A DNA stretch of 35,242 bases, taken from the NCBI GenBank assembly GCA_900100475.1, contig FMTU01000022.1, positions 1-35,242 of the forward strand, given 5' to 3'. Shown here one piece after another: positions 6,155 to 13,427 of this stretch. Every line of letters begins with the position of its first letter. Positions within the stretch are counted from its first letter, which is position 1. Origin of the DNA: Sphingobium faniae. GTDB taxonomy: Bacteria > Pseudomonadota > Alphaproteobacteria > Sphingomonadales > Sphingomonadaceae. The translations under genes and the position numbers were made by a program. A model generated the notes under the pieces. It saw only the letters and a list, made by a program, of their open reading frames with translations, searched no databases and was not told where the DNA came from.

Positions 6155-9141
6155 CAATTATCCCCCTTGGCCATCTCGGCCCGCAACGCTTCTGCGATGT
6201 CCTGTGACACATCATAGCCATCATATTCGTCGAGCAGGGCTTCATCGAACTTTTCGAATGCCCATTCGTTGACGGCTTCCAGGGCACCGGATGGCAGCAG
6301 GCCCTGTTTCCCGGCGATGTCCGCAAACTCTTCCTGTGTCCACTGTTCGCGCTGGATGAGAAGATCGACAAGAGCGGCATGTCTGTGGTCGAGCCCGGCC
6401 AAGGACGATGGAAGCGCATGTGGGCGGGTCGCCTCGTCGCTCGCGTCGTCGTCCGCCGCGAAAATCTCGCCCAGCACGTTCGAGACGCGCTCGGTGTCGC
6501 TCCGGATCGCCGCGATGCGCGCCGCATCAAGCGCGGTGCCGCGGGTTTTGGGCTCGGCCGGAATGCGCTCGCCCGGGGCCTCTGCTTCGGCTGCCCTGAC
6601 CCGCACCGGTCCATCGGGAACGTCGCCAGCATGAAGGTCTGCATATACGAGGCCGGCATCGATCCCCAACGCCTTGTAGATCTTCTCGATGCAGGCCACC
6701 TCCTCGGACTGGATCATGCTGTCGGCATGGGCGATCACGACAACCGCCGCACGCAGCGCGAGATGGTGCTCTGCATCCACCTCCTTCAACCTGCTGCGCA
6801 GCCATGACATGTCGGGCGGGACCTCCAGATACCATTTCAGATTGGCATGGAGACGCTTTCGCTCGAGGTCTGTGAGGCCGCCGGTCGCTTCGACCTTGTC
6901 ACTAAGCGCCCGGCGTTCTGCTTCGACGATCTTGCTGTCCGAATGCGCGACAAAGGTCGCCAGCGCCAGCTCGAACAATGCCGCCTTGTAGGCGGGCGAG
7001 ACGACTTCCAGCTGCTCAACTGTTTCGCCCAGGTCAAAAATGACGACCGGCTCGTCGCTCCTGGGCGCCCGCAGCGAAAATCTCGGATCGGGCGCCATGC
7101 CGAAGCCGATGCGGGCGAGCGCATCCGCCGCACCGATCAACTGGCGCTTGCCGATCTTGCCGGGAGCACTGCCCTCCAGGCGGGTGATCACCTCGAGAGC
7201 CGGAATGAGCCCGCCTCCCGCAACCTGTCCGCACGCCCATTCCCTGAGCCCCTCCAGCTCTGCTGACGGGAACAGTCCCCACAATTCGGCGGGGAGCAGG
7301 GCCTGTGCTTCGATCGATCCTCTGCCGTTCGCATTGCGCCCAAGGTAACGGCTGAACTTGTCAAGCTCGTCCATCGCCTCATCCGCGATCTTCTGCGCTT
7401 TCTGGACCGGTGAACGCAGGTCGGACACATCGGGGACAGCGATATCCTTGCCCTCGCCTGCCGTGAGATTTACCGAGCAACTGAATTCGCTCGAAGCCGC
7501 ACGGTAGTTCATCGCCAGTTTCTTGCGCGGCGTTCGAGCCTTCAGGCCGTTGGGATAGAGCGCATCGAATTTCAGCTTGAAGAGCGCCTTGAACTCTTCG
7601 CTGCAGCGTTCGGCCGGCGTGCGGAGACGGCGCTCCGGATGACACAGCAGCCATAGATGCAGCCACTCCGCATCGAACGCCTTGCCCTCGGCGATCATCC
7701 CGCCGAGCGCGAATTTCAACGAAAAAGGCAGTTCCCAGCTGCGATTGTCGAGGATGGTCTGCTTGAGTGCCGGATCGTCGAGCGATAGTCTGCCCATTGC
7801 GACGATGCGGGCAATGTCCAGAAACTCGCCGAGATATCTCTGGACGGAATAGTTCTGCGCAAAGAGGGCCTTGAGACGCTCCACCTCGGCCACGATCTCC
7901 CGTTTCTCGTCTTCTGGTGGTTGGTCGACCAGAAACCGGCGCTCGAGGCCGTAGAAGAAAAGGAACATGTAGCCGGGATTGACGGTCCCGTCGCGGCGAC
8001 CTCCCGCCAGCCATTCGAGGTAGGTGGCTCTGCAGACGGCCGGTATGCTCGAATATCCGGGCCAATACGACATGCCGTCGCCATTCCTGTCGGAACCGGA
8101 TGACGCGACCGAGAGGGATGGGTCGATATAGGTGCGGCATTTCTCGCCATACTCATGCGAGTTGATCTTGGGCGGCCCCCCCACATAGACCATGCCGTCG
8201 ATCTCGCGCCCAGCGATGATGACGGTCTGCCCCTTGCGCAGCCATCCCTGGACCTTGACGGAAGAGCCTGCCGAGCGGCTGGCCGGACGCGGCTCAGCTG
8301 GCATGGGTGGCGAGTGGACGCGGGATTCGCCGCCGAAGAGTTTCTGACGCAGCTCTTCAATGCGTGATCGACGGGCAGGTGCTCGATCTGCCACTTCACG
8401 CGCGTTTGGACCTTCGGTGGAGGACATAACCTCCAGCTGCCGAGGGCCTGCTTCCTTCTCTGCGGCGCGCCTTAGCGATGCGGCTTCGAGTGCTTCCCGG
8501 GCGGCTTTGCCGACACGAACAAGCTCGGCATTATCCTGCTGAGGCCGATATGCCTTCGAAAATGCGGGTTCGGTGGGACCGTCAGGTTCATCTTCAGCCC
8601 CTGCAGCAGATGACCGCGAGGCGATCGTCTGGACGCGGTCCGCGTTCTTTGGATCAAAAATCGAGGAATCATCGCCAAAGAGCCGTTCCCTGAGCTCTCG
8701 CGTCCTGGACGGTATGGGATTATCGGGCAATCTCGATTGGAGACCCGTCACGCTTGCCGTTACCATGTCTGCCTCGGCGGTGCTGGAATCCGAGGGCGTT
8801 TGATCTTCCTGGGTATTGTCCGGCTTCGGAAGATGTGCGGAAGGTACGAGGCCCCGATATTCCGGGAGTGAGGCTGTCCTCGAATTTTGCGCTTCACGTT
8901 CGTCTGGCGCCAACTGGCGTCGGCGGACAGGATTGTTTCTTGCAGGAGCAGTGCTCAGGGCAATCTTCGCCGTGCGACGCTTTTCGTACCAGATTATGAA
9001 TGCAACAGGCGCGAACAGGATGAAGAGCGCTTCGATCGCGTCAGGAAGGCTATCCAATAGGGCGGCCGATATTATTGCGCTGGCAATGAAGAAGACGACA
9101 TAAAGTCCGATAATGCGGATTATTTTCCAGATGGTCCCCAT
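6154..9141 (-). CDS. Membrane-anchored TerB-N / TerB / TerB-C domain protein (995 aa)
   Basis: First gene of the TerB-ATPase-helicase operon. Residues 8-30 and 35-51 form two hydrophobic segments, giving an N-terminal membrane hairpin. Residues 52-295 are low-complexity and probably disordered, with a linear motif of type RELRERLFG (148-156) repeated as EELRQKLFG (262-270). From about 296 the TerB-N domain follows (WLRKGQTVIIAGREIDGMVYVG, with YLEWLAGGR and YMFLFFYGLERR, 375-402). A TerB domain covers about 710-845 (LFELALATFVAHSDSKIVEAE ... IAHADSMIQSEEVACIEKIY), with acidic residues of the metal-binding kind. The TerB-C-like end (about 885-995) closes the protein. TerB domains are linked to metal or stress sensing at membranes; here it probably tethers and senses for the two motor proteins. 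No tellurite-resistance genes are nearby. Confidence 0.85.
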   Translation of the reverse strand: MGTIWKIIRIIGLYVVFFIASAIISAALLDSLPDAIEALFILFAPVAFIIWYEKRRTAKIALSTAPARNNPVRRRQLAPDEREAQNSRTASLPEYRGLVPSAHLPKPDNTQEDQTPSDSSTAEADMVTASVTGLQSRLPDNPIPSRTRELRERLFGDDSSIFDPKNADRVQTIASRSSAAGAEDEPDGPTEPAFSKAYRPQQDNAELVRVGKAAREALEAASLRRAAEKEAGPRQLEVMSSTEGPNAREVADRAPARRSRIEELRQKLFGGESRVHSPPMPAEPRPASRSAGSSVKVQGWLRKGQTVIIAGREIDGMVYVGGPPKINSHEYGEKCRTYIDPSLSVASSGSDRNGDGMSYWPGYSSIPAVCRATYLEWLAGGRRDGTVNPGYMFLFFYGLERRFLVDQPPEDEKREIVAEVERLKALFAQNYSVQRYLGEFLDIARIVAMGRLSLDDPALKQTILDNRSWELPFSLKFALGGMIAEGKAFDAEWLHLWLLCHPERRLRTPAERCSEEFKALFKLKFDALYPNGLKARTPRKKLAMNYRAASSEFSCSVNLTAGEGKDIAVPDVSDLRSPVQKAQKIADEAMDELDKFSRYLGRNANGRGSIEAQALLPAELWGLFPSAELEGLREWACGQVAGGGLIPALEVITRLEGSAPGKIGKRQLIGAADALARIGFGMAPDPRFSLRAPRSDEPVVIFDLGETVEQLEVVSPAYKAALFELALATFVAHSDSKIVEAERRALSDKVEATGGLTDLERKRLHANLKWYLEVPPDMSWLRSRLKEVDAEHHLALRAAVVVIAHADSMIQSEEVACIEKIYKALGIDAGLVYADLHAGDVPDGPVRVRAAEAEAPGERIPAEPKTRGTALDAARIAAIRSDTERVSNVLGEIFAADDDASDEATRPHALPSSLAGLDHRHAALVDLLIQREQWTQEEFADIAGKQGLLPSGALEAVNEWAFEKFDEALLDEYDGYDVSQDIAEALRAEMAKGDN

Positions 9142-9194
9142 GAGTCATGGCCTGCCATTTTGTGGTTGAGAGGTCACGCTGATTTTCGATTGCC

Positions 9195-9210
9195 GGTTTC
9201 AGGGGAAACC
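9195..9210. promoter_or_regulatory. Inverted repeat upstream of the TerB operon
   Basis: Perfect 6-base arms GGTTTC (9195-9200) and GAAACC (9205-9210) with a four-base centre lie 54 bases upstream of the TerB start codon. The half-sites GGTTT/AAACC are like those at 11013-11029 in front of the CBASS genes, but the centre is one base longer. It could be an operator or a small hairpin. The rest of the 185-base spacer 9142-9326 shows nothing else clear. Confidence 0.35.
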
Positions 9211-9326
9211 TGCGCGATTACATGGCAAGATTCGCGTGTCTGCGGGGCGTGGTCGCTATTCATCCGGCCCTCCAAGTGCCGGATCGGATGAAGCTTTGAC
9301 TGGTGCTCGTCCTCGTGTCGGCCATG

Positions 9327-9818
9327 TCAGCGGGCAAACCGGGTCAAGCGATGCCTCACTTCATTCGCAGGAAGGCGGCAGCGCGGATGAGCGAAAAGAC
9401 GGGTCAGACCCCCATGCAGCCGGTCGAACTGCACATGGTCGCCATCGGCCATCTGGTCGAAGAGCCAGAGGACCCCATGCATGGCGATCTGTTTGGCAGC
9501 GGCCAGTTCGCGCAGGATTCCGTCGCCGGTCAACAGCGTCCATGTCCGTGATTCCGCAATGGCGAAGGCAAAGGTATCGGGCACGGAGAGTTTCTGATGC
9601 TGGCGATTGACGCCGGTCGCGCGCCGCAGTTCGGAGACCGTCAGTTCTTCGACGCGCAGCCCGCGCGCCATCAGCCTGTCTCCGAGTTCCCCTTCCAGTT
9701 CGCGGACGTAGAGGAGATCGGGCACTGCGAACTCGAACGGCAGCAGGAACATCTCATCGAGAAGGTCCGCCCGTTCGAGGTCGATAATGACAGATGTGTC
9801 GGAGACCAGAACAGTCAC
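9327..9818 (-). CDS. PIN-domain protein, probable toxin-like ribonuclease (163 aa)
   Basis: A PIN-fold signature is visible: the first strand VLVSDTSVIIDLE supplies the N-terminal aspartate (about residue 7), VPDLLYVRELEGEL supplies an acidic residue in the middle, and SVPDTFAFAIAESRTWTLLTGDGILRELAA gives the C-terminal pair of aspartates. PIN domains cleave single-stranded RNA with divalent metal ions. It starts at GTG 9818, separated by three bases from the stop of the XRE-ImmA gene, so the two are one transcript. Pairs of an Xre-ImmA protein with a PIN-type gene have been proposed as toxin-antitoxin-like units. The C-terminal ~45 residues are basic and of unknown role. Toxicity is an inference. 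Confidence 0.78.
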   Translation of the reverse strand: MTVLVSDTSVIIDLERADLLDEMFLLPFEFAVPDLLYVRELEGELGDRLMARGLRVEELTVSELRRATGVNRQHQKLSVPDTFAFAIAESRTWTLLTGDGILRELAAAKQIAMHGVLWLFDQMADGDHVQFDRLHGGLTRLFAHPRCRLPANEVRHRLTRFAR

Positions 9819-9821
9819 GGA

Positions 9822-10886
9822 TCAGGCTGCCACCTGATCCAGTCGCCGATCGAGTTCGCGCACGGAAATGCCGAGCAACTCGGCTGCCCGCGACTCTCCG
9901 ATCACGCCTTCGGCCAGAGCGCGATAGCACAGGCGCTCGAAGCGACGCGGCTCTTCCTGTTCCGGCTGCATGCTCTCCGGTTCCTCGAAAGGCGCCGTGC
10001 GCCAGCCCCGCTCCGCGAAAACTTTGAAGAGACGGGCGCATGCGGCCTGGTTGATGATGCCCAGATCCTTGCAGCGATAGGCCAGGGCCTGGATGCTGAC
10101 CCCGAACAGCTTTTTGAGCGCAACCAACTCGCCGATGCTGATCGAGGAGCGATGGGCGCCGACTTCGGCGCGCAGCACGTCCGCCGGCATAAGGAATGCG
10201 CCGGCGAAGCGATGCGCTGCCTTTTCTTCATCCACGCCCCCAGAGGGAGCGATGACCATATGGCCAAGCTCATGCGCCAGATTGAAGCGCTTGCGCTCCG
10301 ACCAGGAGCTTTGCTTGATGACGATGACGCGCGCTGCATCGCTGCCCTTGCGCCGGACCTTGGCGGCAAGCCCGTCCACGTCATCGAGATCGAGTGACAG
10401 CACCTTGATGCCGCGCTCCTCCAGCAACTCGGCAAGATGCGGGATGGGGTCGTTGCCGAGCCCCCAATCGTCCCGAACGGAGCGGGCCGCGTCCTCGGCA
10501 TCGCGTATATCGGCCACCGGATGCGGCGCACTTCGCGGCTGCTCCCATTCGACGCTGCGCATCTGGAGCATGTCTTCGACCGCAAGATAGCGTTCAAGCA
10601 TGTGAATGGCGCGCGCCTCGAGCATGGCTTCCTCGCGGGAGGACGTGCCGACCTTCTTGCGAAAATCCACGCCCTCCAGCGAGAGCTCGTCCTCGCTCAG
10701 CAGATATTCCTCGGAAACCGCCAATGCCCTGGCAAGCGCGATCAGCACGCGAGAACTCGGCATGTCTTCGTTGCGCTCATATTTGCCGATGGCCTGGGCG
10801 GAAACGACACCATCCATCGCATCGGCCAGCGCCCGCAGCGACAGGCCGGATGCTGACCTCGCAACCTTGAGCTTGTTTCCGATCAT
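9822..10886 (-). CDS. XRE-family regulator fused to ImmA/IrrE metalloprotease (354 aa)
   Basis: Residues 1-65 form an XRE helix-turn-helix (LKVARSASGLSLRALADAMD ... SAQAIGKYERNEDMPSS ... LARALAVSEEYLL). Residues about 130-240 form an ImmA/IrrE (M78-like) zinc protease with HELGH at 205-209 and a downstream acidic ligand in DEEKAAHRFAGAFLMP. The C-terminal part (about 300-354) has a second helical segment resembling a small HTH. Such proteins act as repressors that are relieved on stress, or cleave partner repressors, as ImmA does on ICEBs1 and IrrE does in Deinococcus. Start ATG 10886 is chosen for its AAGGAG ribosome site five to six bases upstream, although the frame stays open further. It is divergent from the CBASS operon and co-transcribed with the PIN gene. 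Two matching operator-like sites lie in the shared upstream region. Confidence 0.92.
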   Translation of the reverse strand: MIGNKLKVARSASGLSLRALADAMDGVVSAQAIGKYERNEDMPSSRVLIALARALAVSEEYLLSEDELSLEGVDFRKKVGTSSREEAMLEARAIHMLERYLAVEDMLQMRSVEWEQPRSAPHPVADIRDAEDAARSVRDDWGLGNDPIPHLAELLEERGIKVLSLDLDDVDGLAAKVRRKGSDAARVIVIKQSSWSERKRFNLAHELGHMVIAPSGGVDEEKAAHRFAGAFLMPADVLRAEVGAHRSSISIGELVALKKLFGVSIQALAYRCKDLGIINQAACARLFKVFAERGWRTAPFEEPESMQPEQEEPRRFERLCYRALAEGVIGESRAAELLGISVRELDRRLDQVAA

Positions 10887-10941
10887 GATGGTCTCCTTTA
10901 TCGACCGCCGCAGGGCGGTTTTCATAAATGCTATATGATAT

Positions 10942-10954
10942 GTTTTTTGTAAAC
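10942..10954. promoter_or_regulatory. Operator-like site 1 between XRE-ImmA and CBASS
   Basis: GTTTTTTGTAAAC has GTTT/AAAC arms around a five-base centre and is identical in 12 of 13 bases to the site at 11015-11027. It lies 56 bases upstream of the XRE-ImmA start codon, overlapping the likely promoter of that gene (TATAGC or TATCAT-like -10 just downstream on the minus strand). This fits autorepression. Confidence 0.55.
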
Positions 10955-10963
10955 TGAAACCTC

Positions 10964-10991
10964 TTGAAATGCGGTAAATGGAACCTAAATC
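10964..10991 (+). promoter_or_regulatory. Possible promoter of the CBASS operon
   Basis: TTGAAA (10964-10969), a 16-base spacer and TAAATC (10986-10991) point towards the CD-NTase gene and would give a leader of about 95 bases containing operator-like site 2. Weak match; position is a prediction. The CD-NTase has a purine-rich ribosome site (AAGGGG) about eight bases before its ATG. Confidence 0.35.
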
Positions 10992-11012
10992 TCGTCCAAT
11001 GCCGAAAGATTC

Positions 11013-11029
11013 CGGTTTCTTGTAAACCG
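11013..11029. promoter_or_regulatory. Operator-like site 2 in front of the CBASS operon
   Basis: CGGTTTCTTGTAAACCG has perfect six-base arms (CGGTTT/AAACCG) around five bases. Its 13-base core GTTTCTTGTAAAC differs from site 1 at one base and lies 73 bases from it (about seven helical turns, same DNA face). It is 64 bases upstream of the CD-NTase start, consistent with control of both divergent operons by the XRE protein. Confidence 0.6.
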
Positions 11030-11092
11030 AAGGCGTGCACGAGGAGCCGGCCTCCGCCCGGTTTGTGATGCCGAACCGGAAAGGGGTGGGCG

Positions 11093-12037
11093 ATGGATTT
11101 GAGTAACACACAACTGCGATATTATGACAGCAACGTCCTGCGCCTGCCTGCGGACAAGCGGAAAGAATATCATGCGCAGGTCGACCGGCTGATTACCGAG
11201 CTGTGCAAGAGCGTTCGGGACAAGACCGAAATCAAGATCACCAAGGTGGTGAAGGCGGGGTCGTTCGCGAAATACACCATCCTGCGAAGGACGGCGTCGG
11301 ACCCGGTGGATGTCGATGTGGTATTCTACATCTCGGACCGTGACGCGACCAAGGAAACTCTCGATAGCCTCAGCGCCACGATCTACGATCTGTTGGTGAA
11401 GATCTATCCGACCAAATCGGTCGAGGACTTCGAGATCCAGCGCAAGGCCGCCACGGTGACATTCGTCGGCTCGGGGCTCAGCGTCGATATTGTGCCTGTA
11501 ATTGAGGATGCCGCCCGGTCGGGCTATGGCTGGCAATATGACATTCACGATGGTTCGAAGATCCAGACCTGCGCGCCGTGCCAGATCCAGTTCGTGCGGG
11601 ACCGCAAGAACCAGGACGGCGATTTCCGCACGCTCGTCCGCATGGCCAAGAAGTGGCGCAACTATGCCGAACTCAAGCCGCTCAAGTCGTTCGGCATCGA
11701 ACTGATCATGGCGCATGTCCTGGCGACGCAGGGCAAAGCGGGCAGCATCGAGCAACGCTTCCGGCATTTCCTCCTCTATATCGCCCAATCGGGTCTCAAG
11801 GACGAAATCCGCTTCCCGGAAAATACCGCACCCTTCGGGTCGTTCTCCGATCCTGTGGTGATCCTCGATCCGGTTTACAGCCTCAACAATGTCGCCAGCC
11901 GGATCTCCGAAGCGGAACGCAAGGAAATCGTCGCCGCGGCACAGGAGGCCTGGGAGACGGCAAACTTCGCGTCCGTGGAAAACGACAATGGGGTCTGGAA
12001 GGAACTCTTCGGCCCCGGCTTCAAGGTGGAGGACTGA
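11093..12037 (+). CDS. CBASS CD-NTase (cyclic oligonucleotide synthase, 314 aa)
   Basis: A cGAS/DncV-like nucleotidyltransferase. The nucleotide-binding GS pair is G56-S57 (KAGSFAKYT), the metal-binding aspartates are D73 and D75 (PVDVDVVFY) and the third is D132 (LSVDIVPVI). The C-terminal half includes the OAS1-C-like helical part (FRTLVRMAKKWRNYAELKPLKSFGIELIMAHVL). All catalytic residues are present, so it should make a cyclic di- or tri-nucleotide on phage infection. It is the first gene of a five-gene operon, and the next two genes are HORMA and TRIP13 homologues, which mark type III CBASS. In that type the synthase is switched on by a HORMA-peptide complex and switched off by the ATPase. 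The precise clade and product cannot be read from sequence. Confidence 0.93.
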   Translation: MDLSNTQLRYYDSNVLRLPADKRKEYHAQVDRLITELCKSVRDKTEIKITKVVKAGSFAKYTILRRTASDPVDVDVVFYISDRDATKETLDSLSATIYDLLVKIYPTKSVEDFEIQRKAATVTFVGSGLSVDIVPVIEDAARSGYGWQYDIHDGSKIQTCAPCQIQFVRDRKNQDGDFRTLVRMAKKWRNYAELKPLKSFGIELIMAHVLATQGKAGSIEQRFRHFLLYIAQSGLKDEIRFPENTAPFGSFSDPVVILDPVYSLNNVASRISEAERKEIVAAAQEAWETANFASVENDNGVWKELFGPGFKVED

Positions 12038-12039
12038 CC

Positions 12040-12534
12040 ATGAGCCAGACGCGAACGGCATCCGCCACCTATACGACGACCGACGTCGAGAATGTCGTGC
12101 GCCGGGTGAAGGCCGATCTTGCCATGATCGCCGATAGCACCGATGCCTGGACGGCGGCGCAGGCCGCCGACTATGCCCATGACGTCGAGGTGCTGGCCAA
12201 GGCGGGCTATCTCGCCTGGGTCGATCTCACCCTGCTGCAATATGGCGTCGAGAAGAAGGCCGTCCGGTTCAATGTCGATACCGATGCCGGCGGCCTCTCC
12301 ACAAGTCGCCCGGGCGGCGTGCTCTGGCCCCGCCTCTCGGGGGCGACACTGCGGATCGTCATCAGCTATACCGCCTCCTATACCGAGGAAGCGCGCCGGG
12401 CGACGAGCGGCAAACTCAAGATCGGATGGACGACATCCTATGATGATACCAGCCATTCCAGCCTGAGCTCCTCCGGCGGGCGCAATTATGTCAGCAATGC
12501 CTACGGCATGCAGCGCAAGGATTGGGCCGCATGA
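12040..12534 (+). CDS. cap7: Bacterial HORMA-domain protein, Cap7-like (164 aa)
   Basis: Matches the single-domain bacterial HORMA family: an N-terminal region with TYTTTDVENVVRRVKADLAMIADSTDAW, a central helix YAHDVEVLAKAGYLAWVDLTLL, the strand pair with SRPGGVLWPR, and the C-terminal safety-belt part ending SSSGGRNYVSNAYGMQRKDWAA. These features are characteristic of type III CBASS HORMA proteins, which change state on binding a closure-motif peptide and then activate the CD-NTase. The start ATG 12040 lies two bases after the CD-NTase stop, and its stop overlaps the ATPase start (ATGA, 12531-12534). There is only one HORMA gene, so this is the one-HORMA version of the system. Confidence 0.88.
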   Translation: MSQTRTASATYTTTDVENVVRRVKADLAMIADSTDAWTAAQAADYAHDVEVLAKAGYLAWVDLTLLQYGVEKKAVRFNVDTDAGGLSTSRPGGVLWPRLSGATLRIVISYTASYTEEARRATSGKLKIGWTTSYDDTSHSSLSSSGGRNYVSNAYGMQRKDWAA

Positions 12535-13427
12535 GCCAGCCGAGCATCTTCGATAGCGAAATCGCGCTGCCCAGCGATGTTCTGGCCGGGCGCGAGAAGC
12601 GGCTGTTGGGTTTCGATGCCCGCTATACCCGCGTCCACGACCAGCTTCGTCTTCTGCTCAACGTCGGCGCTCTGGGCGACTGGAACCGCGAGAAGCATGG
12701 CGGCAAGCTTGTCCTGTGCGATCTTGTCGCCGAACAATATCCGCTCGTGATCTTTCACGGCGACGTCGGGACCGGCAAGACGGCGACGGCGGAATGTATC
12801 GCAAACCGGCTCGTCGCGGAGGCCAGGAGTTCCGACTCCATGCTGTTCAAGCTGTCGAACCGGGTGCGTGGCAGCGGCATGGTCGGCGAGATGGGAAGCC
12901 TCATCACCGAAGCTTTCCAGAAGGTCGTCCAGGCGGCGGGCAAGAGCCGCCGCGCCATCCTCATCATTGATGAAGGGGATAGCCTGGGCGCATCGCGTTC
13001 GCAGGACCATAGCCATCATGAAGACAAGGTCGCGGTCAACACGCTGATCCAGGGCGTCGATGACCTTCGCCAATATGGTGGGCGTATCGTCGTCATCCTG
13101 TGCACCAACCGTTTGTCGGTCCTCGATGCGGCGCTCCGACGCCGCGCGGCCATCGTCGAGGAGTTCCGCCGGCCATCGGACGCAGAACGCGGTGAACTGT
13201 TCCAGATGGATCTGGCGGGCCTGGATGCCAGCGCGGTGCAGATCGGCCAGCTGGTCCAGGCCACGGCGGCGCGCGAGGGGCGCCCGCCATGGACCTATTC
13301 CGATATCCGCACGCGGCTCTATCCAACGGCTCTTGCCCAGGCCTATCCGGATCGCGCCCTGCGGTTCGAGGACCTGCTTTCGGTTGCGACCACGCTTCAG
13401 GCATCGCCCATCATGGAGGACAAGTGA
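12531..13427 (+). CDS. cap6: TRIP13/Pch2-like AAA+ ATPase, Cap6-like (298 aa)
   Basis: Remodels HORMA proteins by threading their N-terminus, turning CBASS off. Walker A is GDVGTGKT (77-84), Walker B is AILIIDEGDS (142-151, with D147 and E148), sensor 1 is N193 in ILCTNR, and arginine-finger candidates are R203-R205 in AALRRRAAIV. The length is typical for bacterial TRIP13. The chosen start ATG 12531 overlaps the HORMA stop (ATGA); an upstream ATG nine bases earlier exists but would overlap more. The stop overlaps the next gene by one base (TGATG). This gene between HORMA and effector fixes the cluster as type III CBASS. Confidence 0.9.
   Translation: MSQPSIFDSEIALPSDVLAGREKRLLGFDARYTRVHDQLRLLLNVGALGDWNREKHGGKLVLCDLVAEQYPLVIFHGDVGTGKTATAECIANRLVAEARSSDSMLFKLSNRVRGSGMVGEMGSLITEAFQKVVQAAGKSRRAILIIDEGDSLGASRSQDHSHHEDKVAVNTLIQGVDDLRQYGGRIVVILCTNRLSVLDAALRRRAAIVEEFRRPSDAERGELFQMDLAGLDASAVQIGQLVQATAAREGRPPWTYSDIRTRLYPTALAQAYPDRALRFEDLLSVATTLQASPIMEDK

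Noticed and set aside
2685..9141. A complete BREX or DISARM system
   Set aside because: No PglZ, methyltransferase, BrxC or DrmB-like gene is present in the window; only BrxD-like and helicase parts are seen together with TerB.
6154..9141. A tellurite resistance operon
   Set aside because: Only the TerB-type domains are present; there is no TerC, TerD/E/Z or TerA gene nearby.
10964..11029. A LexA (SOS) box in the CBASS control region
   Set aside because: The alphaproteobacterial LexA pattern GTTC/GAAC with its spacing is not matched; the arms are GTTT/AAAC, which better fits an XRE-type operator.
10985..12061. Minus-strand frame of 358 codons opposite the CD-NTase
   Set aside because: It covers the operator sites and the CD-NTase, whose catalytic residues are unambiguous; no family pattern is visible.
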